Shown here: positions 26,401 through 37,230 of the stretch, piece after piece
Layout of the letters: every line of letters begins with the position of its first letter
Position numbering within the stretch: position 1 is the first letter of the stretch
NCBI GenBank assembly: GCA_032718475.1
Contig: JAUCBJ010004452.1
Location: 1 to 64,000, forward strand
Direction of reading: 5' to 3'
Source: Nemertoderma westbladi
Lineage: Eukaryota > Xenacoelomorpha > Nemertodermatida > Nemertodermatidae
Length of the DNA: 64,000 bases
Notes under the pieces: generated by a model
Database searches by the model: none
Told to the model about the DNA's origin: nothing
The model's input: only the letters and a program-made list of their open reading frames with translations
Translations under genes and position numbers: made by a program

Positions 26401-27480
26401 ATGGGGTTGAAACAAAACAGAGTATGTAAGAATTTGAATAATGTTGGGTATGGGGTTGAAACAAAACAGAGTATGTAAGAATTTGAATAATGCTGGGTAT
26501 GGGGTTGAAACAAAACAGAGTATGTAAGAATGGAACAATGTTGGGTATGGGATTGAAACAAATCAGAGTATGTAAGAATTTGAACAATGTTGGGTATGGG
26601 GTTGAAACAAAATATATTATGTAAGAATGGAACTATGTTGGGTATGGGGTTGAAACAAAACAGAGTATGTAAGAATTGGAACAATGTTTGGTATGGGGTT
26701 GAAACAAAACAGAGTATGTAAGAATTTGAATAATGTTGGGTATGGGGTTGAAACATAACAGAGTATATAAGAATTTGAATAATGTTGGGTATGGGGTTGA
26801 AACAAAACATAGTATGTAAGAATGGAACAATGTTGGGTATGGGATTGAAACAAATCAGAGTATGTAAGAATTGGAACAATATTTGTTATGGGATTGAAAC
26901 AAAACAGAGTATGTAAGAATTTGAACAATGTTGGGTGTGGGTTTTAAAAAGACATAGTATGAAAAAATGGAACAATGTTGGGTATGGGGTTGAAACAAAC
27001 TAGAGTATGTAAGAATTTGAATAATTTTGGGTATGAGGTTGAAACAAAACAGAGTATGTAAGAATTTGAATAATGTTTGGTATGGGGTTAAAAAAAATCA
27101 GAGTACCCCATGTAAGAATTGGAATAATGTTGGGTATGGGGTTGAAACAATACAGAGTATGTAAGAATTGGAACAATATTTGTTATGGGGTTGAAACAAA
27201 ACAGAGTACGTAAGAATTGGAACAATGTTGGGTATGGGGTTAAAACAAAATATATTATGTAAGAATGGAACAATGTTGGGTATGGGGTTGAAACAAAACA
27301 TAGTATGTAAGAATGGAACAATATTTGTTATGGGGTTTGAAACAAAACAGAGTATGTAAGAATTGGAACAATGTTGGGTATGGGGTTGAAACAAAATATA
27401 TTATGTAAGAATGGAACAATGTTGGGTATGGGGTTGAAACAAAACATAGTATGTAAGAATGAACAATATTTGTTATGGGG
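17460..27480. repeat. 48-bp satellite subfamily region
   Basis: Many units have GAATGGAAC instead of GAATTGGAAC, dropping the period to 48 bp. They carry the companion variants ATATTATGTAAG and CATAGTATGTAAG. A six-unit module of 290 bp (two 49-mers and four 48-mers) recurs, for example starting at 17730, 18020 and 18310. Two rare variants mark duplications: one with TACCCCATG (20133, 21547, 23740, 24374, 27103) and one with GGGTTTTAAAAAG followed by TATGAAAAAATGG. Confidence 0.8.
19400..22230. repeat. 1414-bp tandem duplication within the satellite
   Basis: About 19400-20815 and 20815-22230 are head-to-tail copies offset by 1414 bp, with variant units in identical order and no difference that I could see over long stretches. 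A third, partial copy lies at about 23010-23885, offset 2193 bp from the second. The period is not a multiple of 49 because 48-bp units are included. Confidence 0.85.
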
Positions 27481-29387
27481 TTGAAACAAAACAGAGTATG
27501 TAAGAATTTGAATAATGTTGGGTATGGGGTTGAAACAAAACAGAGTATGCAAGAATTGGAACAATGTTGGGTATGGGGTTGAAACAAAACAGAGTATGTA
27601 AGAATTTGAATAATGTTGGGTATGGGGTTGAAACAAAACAGAGTATGCAAGAATTGGAGCAATGTTGGGTATGGGGTTGAAACAAAACAGATTGTGTAAG
27701 AATTGGAACAATGTTAAGGTATGTGGTTGAAACAAAACAGAGTATGTAAGAATTTGAATAATGTTGGGTATGGGGTTGAAACAAAACAGAGTATGCAAGA
27801 ATTGGAACAATGTTAGGTATGGGGTTGAAACAAAACAGAGTATGTAAGAATTTGAATAATGTTGGGTATGGGGTTGAAACAAAACAGAGTATGCAAGAAT
27901 TGGAACAATGTTGGGTATGGGGTTGAAACAAAACAGATTGTGTAAGAATTGGAACAATGTTAAGGTATGTTATGTGGTTGAAACAAAACAGAGTATGTAA
28001 GAATTTGAATAATGTTGGGTATGGGGTTGAAACAAAACAGAGAATGCAAGAATTGGAACAATGTTAGGTATGGGGTTGAAACAAAACAGAGTATGTAAGA
28101 ATTTGAATAATGTTGGGTATGGGGTTGAAACAAAACAGAGTATGTAAGAATTGGATTAATGTTGGGTATGGGGTTGAAACAAAACAGAGTATGTAAGAAT
28201 TGGAACAATGTTTGGTATGGGGTTGAAACAAAACAGAGTATGTAAGAATTGGAATAATGTTGAGTATGGGGTTGAAACAAAACAGAGTATGCAAGAATTG
28301 GAACAATGTTAGGTATGGGGTTGAAACAAAACAGAGTATGTAAGAATTGGAATAATGTTGGGTATGGGGTTGAAACAAAACAGAGTATGTAAGAATTGGA
28401 ATAATGTTGGGTATGGGGTTGAAACAAAACAGAGTATGTAAGAATTGGAACAATGTTAAGGTATGTTATGTGGTTGAAACAAAACAGAGTATGTAAGAAT
28501 TTGAATAATGTTGGGTATGGGGTTGAAACAAAACAGAGTATGCAAGAATTGGAACAATGTTAGGTATGGGGTTGAAACAAAACAGAGTATGTAAGAATTG
28601 GAATAATGTTGGGTATGGGGTTGAAACAAAACAGAGTTTGTAAGAATTTGAATAATGTTGGGTATGGGGTTGAAACAAAACAGAGTATGCAAGAATTGGA
28701 ACAATGTTGGGTATGGGGTTGAAACAAAACAGAGTATGCAAGAATTGGAACAATGTTGGGTATGGGGTTGAAACAAAACAGAGTATGTAAGAATTGGAAT
28801 AATGTTAAGGTATGTTATGTGGTTGAAACAAAACAGAGTATGTAAGAATTTGAATAATGTTGGGTATGGGGTTGAAACAAAACAGAGTATGCAAGAATTG
28901 GAACAATGTTAGGTATGGGGTTGAAACAAAACAGAGTATGTAAGAATTGGAATAATGTTGGGTATGGGGTTGAAACAAAACAGAGTTTGTAAGAATTTGA
29001 ATAATGTTGGGTATGGGGTTGAAACAAAACAGAGTATGCAAGAATTGGAACAATGTTGGGTATGGGGTTGAAACAAAACAGAGTATGCAAGAATTGGAAC
29101 AATATTGGGTATGGGGTTGAAACAAAACAGAGTATGCAAGAATTGGAACAATGTTGGGTATGGCGTTGAAACAAAACAGAGTATGTAAGAATTGGAATAA
29201 TGTTGGCTATGGGGTTGAAACAAAACAGAGTTTGTAAGAATTTGAATAATGTTGGGTATGGGGTTGAAACAAAACAGAGTATGCAAGAATTGGAACAATG
29301 TTGGGTATGGGGTTGAAACAAAACAGAGTATGCAAGAATTGGAACAATATTGGGTATGGGGTTGAAACAAAACAGAGTATGCAAGAA

Positions 29388-32300
29388 TTAGAACAATGTT
29401 GGGTATGGGGTTGAAACAAAACAGAGTATGCAAGAATTGTAACAATGTTGGGTATGGGGTTGAAACAAAACAGAGTATGCAAGAATTGGAACAATGTTGG
29501 GTATGGGGTTGAAACAAAACAGAGTATGCAAGAATTGTAACAATGTTGGGTATGGGGTTGAAACAAAACAGATTATGAAAGAATTCGAACAATGTTGGGT
29601 ACGGGGTTGAAATAAAACAGAGTATGTAAGAATTGTAACAATGCTGGGTATGGGGTTGAAACAAAACAGAGTATGCAAGAATTGTAACAATGTTGGGTAT
29701 GGGGTTGAAACAAAACAGATTATGAAAGAATTCGAACAATGTTGGGTACGGGGTTGAAATAAAACAGAGCATGCAAGAATTGGAACAATGTTGGGTATGG
29801 GGTTGAAACAAAACAGAGTATGCAAGAATTGGAACAATGTTGGGTATGGGGTTGAAACAAAACAGAGTATGCAAGAATTGGAACAATGTTGGGTATGGGG
29901 TTGAAACAAAACAGAGCATGCAAGAATTGGAACAATGTTGGGTATGGGGTTGAAACAAAACAGAGTATGCAAGAATTGGAACAATGTTGGGTATGGGGTT
30001 GAAACAAAACAGATTATGAAAGAATTCGAACAATGTTGGGTACGGGGTTGAAATAAAACAGAGCATGCAAGAATTGGAACAATGTTGGGTATGGGGTTGA
30101 AACAAAACAGAGTATGTAAGAATTGGAACAATGTTGGGTATGGGGTTGAAACAAAACAGATTATGAAAGAATTCGAACAATGTTGGGTACGGGGTTGAAA
30201 TAAAACAGAGCATGCAAGAATTGGAACAATGTTGGGTATGGGGTTGAAACAAAACAGAGTATGCAAGAATTGTAACAATGTTGGGTATGGGGTTGAAACA
30301 AAACAGAGTATGCAAGAATTGGAACAATGTTGGGTATGGGGTTGAAACAAAACAGAGTATGCAAGAATTGTAACAATGTTGGGTATGGGGTTGAAACAAA
30401 ACAGATTATGAAAGAATTCGAACAATGTTGGGTACGGGGTTGAAATAAAACAGAGTATGTAAGAATTGTAACAATGCTGGGTATGGGGTTGAAACAAAAC
30501 AGAGTATGCAAGAATTGTAACAATGTTGGGTATGGGGTTGAAACAAAACAGATTATGAAAGAATTCGAACAATGTTGGGTACGGGGTTGAAATAAAACAG
30601 AGTATGTAAGAATTGTAACAATGCTGGGTATGGGGTTGAAACAAAACAGAGTATGCAAGAATTGTAACAATGTTGGGTATGGGGTTGAAACAAAACAGAT
30701 TATGAAAGAATTCGAACAATGTTGGGTACGGGGTTGAAATAAAACAGAGCATGCAAGAATTGGAACAATGTTGGGTATGGGGTTGAAACAAAACAGAGTA
30801 TGCAAGAATTGTAACAATGTTGGGTATGGGGTTGAAACAAAACAGAGTATGCAAGAATTGGAACAATGTTGGGTATGGGGTTGAAACAAAACAGAGTATG
30901 CAAGAATTGTAACAATGTTGGGTATGGGGTTGAAACAAAACAGATTATGAAAGAATTCGAACAATGTTGGGTACGGGGTTGAAATAAAACAGAGTATGTA
31001 AGAATTGTAACAATGCTGGGTATGGGGTTGAAACAAAACAGAGTATGCAAGAATTGTAACAATGTTGGGTATGGGGTTGAAACAAAACAGATTATGAAAG
31101 AATTCGAACAATGTTGGGTACGGGGTTGAAATAAAACAGAGCATGCAAGAATTGGAACAATGTTGGGTATGGGGTTGAAACAAAACAGAGTATGCAAGAA
31201 TTGGAACAATGTTGGGTATGGGGTTGAAACAAAACAGATTATGAAAGAATTCGAACAATGTTGGGTACGGGGTTGAAATAAAACAGAGCATGCAAGAATT
31301 GGAACAATGTTGGGTATGGGGTTGAAACAAAACAGAGTATGTAAGAATTGGAACAATGTTGGGTATGGGGTTGAAACAAAACAGAGTATGCAAGAATTGG
31401 AACAATGTTGGGTATGGGGTTGAAACAAAACAGAGCATGCAAGAATTGGAACAATGTTGGGTATGGGGTTGAAACAAAACAGAGTATGCAAGAATTGGAA
31501 CAATGTTGGGTATGGGGTTGAAACAAAACAGATTATGAAAGAATTCGAACAATGTTGGGTACGGGGTTAAAATAAAACAGAGCATGCAAGAATTGGAACA
31601 ATGTTGGGTATGGGGTTGAAACAAAACAGAGTATGTAAGAATTGGAACAATGTTGGGTATGGGGTTGAAACAAAACAGATTATGAAAGAATTCGAACAAT
31701 GTTGGGTACGGGGTTGAAATAAAACAGAGCATGCAAGAATTGGAACAATGTTGGGTATGGGGTTGAAACAAAACAGAGTATGTAAGAATTGGAACAATGT
31801 TGGGTATGGGGTTGAAACAAAACAGATTATGAAAGTATTCGAACAATGTTGGGTACGGGGTTGAAATAAAACAGAGCATGCAAGAATTGGAACAATGTTG
31901 GGTATGGGGTTGAAACAAAACAGATTATGAAAGAATTCGAACAATGTTGGGTATGGGGTTGAAACAAAACAGATTATGAAAGAATTCGAACAATGTTGGG
32001 TACGGGGTTGAAATAAAACAGAGCATGCAAGAATTGGAACAATGTTGGGTATGGGGTTGAAACAAAACAGAGTATGCAAGAATTGGAACAATGTTGGGTA
32101 TGGGGTTGAAACAAAACAGATTATGAAAGAATTCGAACAATGTTGGGTACGGGGTTGAAATAAAACAGAGCATGCAAGAATTGGAACAATGTTGGGTATG
32201 GGGTTGAAATAAAACAGAGTATGTAAGAATTGGAACAATGTTGGGTATGGGGTTGAAACAAAACAGAGTATGCAAGAATTGGAACAATGTTGGGTATGGG

Positions 32301-32763
32301 GTTGAAACAAAACAGAGTATGCAAGAATTGGAACAATGTTGGGTATGGGGTTGAAACAAAACAGATTATGAAAGAATTCGAACAATATTGGGTACGGGGT
32401 TGAAATAAAACAGAGCATGCAAGAATTGGAACAATGTTGGGTATGGGGTTGAAACAAAACAGAGTATGCAAGAATTGGAACAATGTTGGGTATGGGGTTG
32501 AAACAAAACAGATTATGAAAGAATTCGAACAATGTTGGGTACGGGGTTGAAATAAAACAGAGTATGTAAGAATTGGAACAATGTTGGGTATGGGGTTGAA
32601 ACAAAACAGAGTATGCAAGAATTGGAACAATGTTGGGTATGGGGTTGAAACAAAACAGAGTATGTAAGAATTGTAACAATGCTGGGTATGGGGTTGAAAC
32701 AAAACAGAGTATGTAAGAATTGGAACAATGTTGGGTATGGGGTTGAAACAAAACATAGTATAT
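29388..32763. repeat. Terminal satellite subregion with GCATGCAAG units
   Basis: Alternating units carry GAGCATGCAAG, GAGTATGCAAG and GATTATGAAAGAATTCG, with GGTACGG in a fixed phase relative to the last. This builds short higher-order repeats of two to four units. The same variants occur around 10550-11020, implying exchange between distant parts of the array. The array stops with CATAGTATATAAAG at about 32763. Confidence 0.8.
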
Positions 32764-33692
32764 AAAGAGTTCTTGAGGATTTAGACGAGTAGAGGATTTA
32801 CCAAAGAGGGAGTTTCTCTTCAGCTCCGGCTCCGGATGTACCGGTACGTCCTAAATTTCTTTCCCCGATTTGGCACTGCGGATACGGATTAACATTATTA
32901 AACTAGCAAAATTTTTTGATACGAATTTTTTTAAATTGGATTTCGAATCGTATCGTTTCGACGTAGAAGTTGCCAACTCGTCAACAATCTCTAGTCCCGC
33001 ATTCTTGAGAATCCGATCAGATTGTGTAGTTGCAGGCTACATAACTAAATATTCGCTATTTATTATTCGGTCGCATTCATGAAGACAATAATTGTAATTC
33101 CCACGAGCTTATAACAGTATAAAGCGGCGCTCAAGTTAGTTGTATTGTTTCGTTCAAGAGATCCCATTGTTAGAGGCAACATTGCCAAAGTTAATTCAAT
33201 AAGCCCCAACTGTAACTCAACTGTATTCTGTAGTGAACTAATATATTTTAGATAACTAATTAGTTAGTTAGGATTGTAAGGGGCTTTACTAACTGGCAGC
33301 CAAACTTTTTGTTATAACAATGGGATAAAAAAAAGTCATTCATTCATGCAGAAAACAGGCCTGGGTCACGGTGGAAATCTGTTGGCAGCAACATTAAAAT
33401 AGTTATTGTTGAATATTATTAGTGGACAGCTTAATTACTATACAACGCAACCTACATATCTCTCAAGTTATTATCGATGTGTGTAAGGTGGTTGTGTACG
33501 CAAGTATTATATACGAAGTAAATTAACAACCTTCACTCAATCGGGGGAAAGGAGCAGGTTACAGACACGATAGGTTACAGAGACGAATTTTTCTAACCAA
33601 AACAATAAACGGGTTTGTTAACACTCATATTGAGGGCGAAGATTGCTCCGGGCGAAGCGTTCTCGCGGGCAAAACTGCGCAGTCCCAGTGAA
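32764..33692. other. Unique DNA right of satellite, no gene seen
   Basis: No convincing coding frame; the longest is 70 codons without recognisable motifs. A candidate core promoter (TATAAAG at 33118-33124) lies within it. The 3' part is GC-richer and leads into the AACGTT array. Confidence 0.5.
33118..33145 (+). promoter_or_regulatory. Possible TATA promoter (weak)
   Basis: TATAAAG at 33118-33124 is followed about 20 nt later by AAGTTAGTTGT and, further on, by AATAAG (about 33200) and GGCAGCCAAAC (about 33295). That order can occur in a retroelement LTR, but I find no partner LTR or coding region. Chance occurrence is quite possible. Confidence 0.2.
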
Positions 33693-34247
33693 ACCCGCAG
33701 CACAACGTTCACCTTACGGAAACCCTAGCAGCACAACGTTCACCTAGCAGCACAACGTTCACCTAGCAGCACAACGTTCACCTAGCAGCACAACGTTCAC
33801 CTTACGGAAACCCTAGCAGCACAACGTTCACCTTACGGAGACCCTAGCAGCACAACGTTCACCTAGCAGCACAACGTTCACCTTACGGAAACCCTAGCAG
33901 CACAACGTTCACCTTACGGAAACCCTAGCAGCACAACGTTCACCTTACGGAAACCCTAGCAGCCCAACGTTCACCTTACGGAAACCCTAGCAGCACAACG
34001 TTCACCTTACGGAAACCCTAGCAGCACAACGTTCACCTTACGGAAACCCTAGCAGCATAACGTTCACCTAGCAGCACAACGTTCACCTTACGGAAACCCT
34101 AGCAGCACAACGTTCACCTTACGGAAACCATAGCAGCATAACGTTCACCTTACGGAAACCCTAGCAGCCCAACGTTCACCTTACGGAAACCCTAGCAGCA
34201 CAACGTTCACCTTACGGAAACCCTAGCAGCACAACGTTCACGTTACG
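33693..34247. repeat. 31-bp / 19-bp AACGTT tandem repeat
   Basis: Units read CCTAGCAGCACAACGTTCAC then CTTACGGAAAC (31 bp). A short version lacks the second part (19 bp, CTAGCAGCACAACGTTCAC) and occurs singly or in runs, for example 33725-33800. There are about 20 units in all. Every unit contains the palindrome AACGTT. Further isolated AACGTT/ACGTTC motifs continue to about 34410, suggesting an eroded edge of the array. Confidence 0.9.
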
Positions 34248-35640
34248 TTTAGAATAGTTCTAATAACGTGGAACGTGGATAACATCGATCAATCTTGTTC
34301 TGATAACGTTCCAGCTGCGTTCACTCTCACTGTACGTACACGTTCATCTAGGAAGGGATTTGTCCCGTTTAAACTCCAAAAACGTTCATTCGACGTCATC
34401 TTATAAACGTTAGATATTCGTTATAAAATTATCCGTTCAACTAATTATTTCCCGAACTCCATTTGAACGGCTTAATATGCGCCGTGTCAATGTAAAGAAC
34501 TGTTGTTATGAACTTAAAGTTCAAATATATAATTTCGAATGGATATTTTACCAATGCTGAAGAGCTGTCAATCATTCACTATTTAATGATAATATAAGTT
34601 CGTTTTTCGTTTAGGTACGGATATTATTTGAACTAGAAGCGCTGTGGCAAAATGATCCCCCCCCCCCCCGGACCACTGCCACTGACCACCGCTGCTAGAC
34701 CGCACCGCTCGCTGACCGCTGACCATAACAATAAACGAGAGTTGAGTTAGGAATATTGTAGAAACACCAATTGAATTGAGAATCACCTGTCAGTTGTATA
34801 GGCCTACCGTTTGTGGTACATGTTGGTGTAAGAGTAGGTATAAGCGTAGCGTTTATCCCCCATCTGACAAGCTTGTCTTTGAAGTTGTTTATCATTCTCT
34901 TGTAAGTCTTGCAGGTTGTAAGGTGGAACATGTTCACACTTGTTCGAACGCGTTAGTCAAGACCAGGATGTGACGGTAAGTGAACAGGGCAACACTATCA
35001 ACAACGGTAGGTGAATGACTAAGGCGAACATTTCAAAATTCACGGCTTTGAATTATTTACATACAGATACGACTCGGCCCTTCATCAAGAAAACAAATAG
35101 AACCGCTATTGGTGCAAGTTTGTGGTGCTGCTTCCCAGTGCTTAGGTACTTAGCTACACATAAGTAATAAATTGTTATGCGGTGACCACCCCCCAGCCCC
35201 CGACCAACCTTGAATTGTGTTTGTAATTAAATAACGATAAATATTTAAAATATTTGTTTTTAAATATTTGTTAATAAATATTAAACATTTAATTGAAACA
35301 TAACAAACTTTATAATGTTTGTTTTCTAAAGTAACAATGCCTCGCCATATAGTAACAGTTTTAGACGATTCAAAGAAAGGGAAATTTGAAATATAGACTT
35401 GTTTAATATATTACGAGGATTTATTTTATAAACCTCAACAAGAATCAACAAGTCTGATATTGTTCCCATAAATCAGAAAATATTCTAGAAATATAACTAC
35501 AAAATGTTCTAGAATTCTAATAGGTACTATTAATTAATATCATAATAATTGATGAAGATGAATATTCGTAAAATATTTATACAATAACAAAATGATTCTT
35601 ACAACATTAAAATAGAATTACACATTTACACATTTTACAT
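34248..35640. other. Non-coding, AT-rich in the right half
   Basis: The stretch holds a C run at 34657-34669, scattered ACGTTC motifs and a very AT-rich stretch from about 35215 to 35640. Open frames are short and unconvincing. The AT-rich segment abuts the truncated LINE. Confidence 0.55.
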
Positions 35641-36610
35641 TTGTCCTGGAGTCCTGGCTCCAGAAGTCGAGGAAATCCTGCCAAGTACCTAACTGTTCTA
35701 GACTTTGCTGATGACTTAGGAGTACTCTCAGAATCACTAGAGAGAGCCCAACGGTTCCTCACCTCATTAGAACAGGCTGCTTCTAGTGTTGGTCTATTTA
35801 TTAACTCCAAAAAGAATTATTAAAAATTAAAATTATCCAATAAAATAAATATTAATATTATTAATATTATAAAATTATTATAATTATTAAAAGAAAAAAA
35901 TTATGACAGTTAACTCTGAAAGTCCTCAGCAAGTCTCTGACCGGATTAGCATAAGCTCAAAGGATAGTTTGCTTGAGCATGTGGATGACTTCTGTTACCT
36001 GGGATCATGGATCCGGAAGTCAGGTGAGGACCTTCGAATACGTAAGGGAAAGGCATGGGCAGCCTTGAATAGGCTTTCCAGGATTTGGAAGTCACCGAGA
36101 ATTAATCGGAAACTTAAGATCCGGTTATTTAGAGCAGCAGTAGTTCCAGTACTCCTCTATGGGAGTCCATGCTGGGCTTTAACTGCCGAGGACACCAAAT
36201 CTCGGGATGGTACCTTCACAATAATGCTACGTCGGGTTCTTTGTGTCAAGTACAATGCACACATATCCAATCAGACACTATATAACATTGGAGGTGTCTC
36301 ATTGGTTCCCCCTAGCTTGACACTAGAACAAAGTCGCCTCCGCTTTGCAGGACATTGCTTTCGCCGTGAGGACCAGTCAGTGCATAATCTTGTACTTTGG
36401 CAGCCTTATGGAGTGAATAAGCATGGTAGAATAAGCATGAAGAAGCATGGTGGCATGGTGGTGATGACTTTCTTGAGACGCAATTTAAAGGACACTGGCC
36501 TTGAAGATGCGGATGATCTAGCAAATGTCATGGGTGATAGGGAGTTGTGGCGGCGCAATTTTGTCGACAAGACGACAAGCCGGCACAGCATTCTTAAAAC
36601 GTACCGCTAA
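35641..36610 (+). pseudogene. Non-LTR retrotransposon (LINE) RT fragment, 5'-truncated
   Basis: The 5' part (35641-35823) encodes the end of a reverse transcriptase palm, with the catalytic FADD at 35704-35715 followed by a segment ending INSKK. The 3' part (35903-36610) encodes the thumb and C-terminal region typical of animal LINE endonuclease-reverse transcriptases: YLGSWI, IRLFRAAVVPVLLYGS, then a region with RFAGHCFRRED and LVLWQP. About 80 bp of almost pure A/T with stops separates the two parts where related proteins are continuous. The first ATG-initiated frame is 35903; the upstream frame has no ATG and begins within the domain. The endonuclease and most of RT are missing. The clade (RTE, CR1 or Jockey-like) cannot be settled by eye. 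Confidence 0.85.
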
Positions 36611-37230
36611 AACGTAAAGCATACCGATCCTAGTAGTAGTAGTATGTCCTGGAATATAGTGTCGTCATTCAGGTACATGGACCCCCCCCCCCCCCCCCCC
36701 CTATATCTTAGATTAAGGTGGGGGGGGGGGGGGGGGGCGGTGGGGAACCCCCCGTCAGTATGTCTGTCCATCAATAAAAAGCATACTATCTGACTAAAAA
36801 TTCGATTGTGTGATTTCTTTTCTGATGTCATTATTAAAATTTGGCCTTGTCTTTTCTGTCGTCTCTTCTGTCTGTGTGCCTGTCCTTTTCTGTCAATTTC
36901 AGTCAATTCAGACAATTTGTTAGTCATCAAATGTTAAAACTGACACTCGAAATGAATTCAGCGACCATGAAAACCCCTATAGCCAAACTTTTTGCTAGAT
37001 ATGGTGTGCCCTTTCAATATATTTGACGGACAGATTGTCGGATAGTAAGATAGACCGACAGACAGACTAACAAGATTTCTTTAAAAGTGAAACCTGGCCT
37101 CAGAAATTCAGAAATGAAATCAGCGACAATGAAAACCCCCATGTCAAAAATCTTAGCATGGTTTTTGCTTTCTTGTTGATAGATATATATTGACACACAT
37201 TCTTACATATTTATTAACTAAAATATAAAC
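36611..37230. repeat. Homopolymer pair and ~155-bp imperfect direct repeat
   Basis: C20 (36682-36701) and G18 (36720-36737) flank an 18-nt spacer and could form a hairpin. Further on, a segment reading GAAATGAATTCAGCGACCAT, followed by AAAACCCC, at about 36950 recurs diverged at about 37105 (GAAATGAAATCAGCGACAAT, then AAAACCCC), with related sequence on both sides. No credible gene. Confidence 0.6.

Larger units (their letters stand above)
2791..32763. repeat. 49-bp satellite array, about 30 kb
   Basis: One unit of 49 bp repeats without interruption for about 29.97 kb, roughly 610 units. The core is TTGGGTATGGGGTTGAAAC, followed by AAAACAGAGTATGTAAG and then AATTGGAACAATG. By eye the unit is about 37% GC and strongly strand-skewed: G and A on the plus strand, with only about three C per unit. 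Recurrent variants include GGTACGG for GGTATGG, TGTTTGG for TGTTGGG, GATTATGAAAG for GAGTATGTAAG, GCATGCAAG, TTAGAAATGTAAC and ATATTATGTAAG. The variants cluster into subregions, which indicates local homogenisation. The ends are sharp: decayed units at 2791-2880, and unique DNA from 32764. A pericentromeric, heterochromatic or expanded minisatellite location is inferred. Confidence 0.97.

Noticed and set aside
2761-32756. Dozens of minus-strand open frames up to 732 codons (FQPHTQHCSNS, FCFNPIPNIVPIL and similar)
   Set aside because: All are readings of the 49/48-bp satellite, whose common unit lacks minus-strand stops. No unique sequence, start signal or polyadenylation context was seen.
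4238-32763. CRISPR-like array
   Set aside because: Units are contiguous 49-bp satellites with no unique spacers, in an animal genome context.
2791-32763. CENP-B box in the satellite unit
   Set aside because: No stretch matches the TTCG....A..CGGG-type core; the unit lacks CpG in its common form.
32755-32767. TATATAAAG at the right edge of the satellite as a promoter
   Set aside because: It arises from a mutated satellite unit joined to flanking DNA, and no transcription unit follows.
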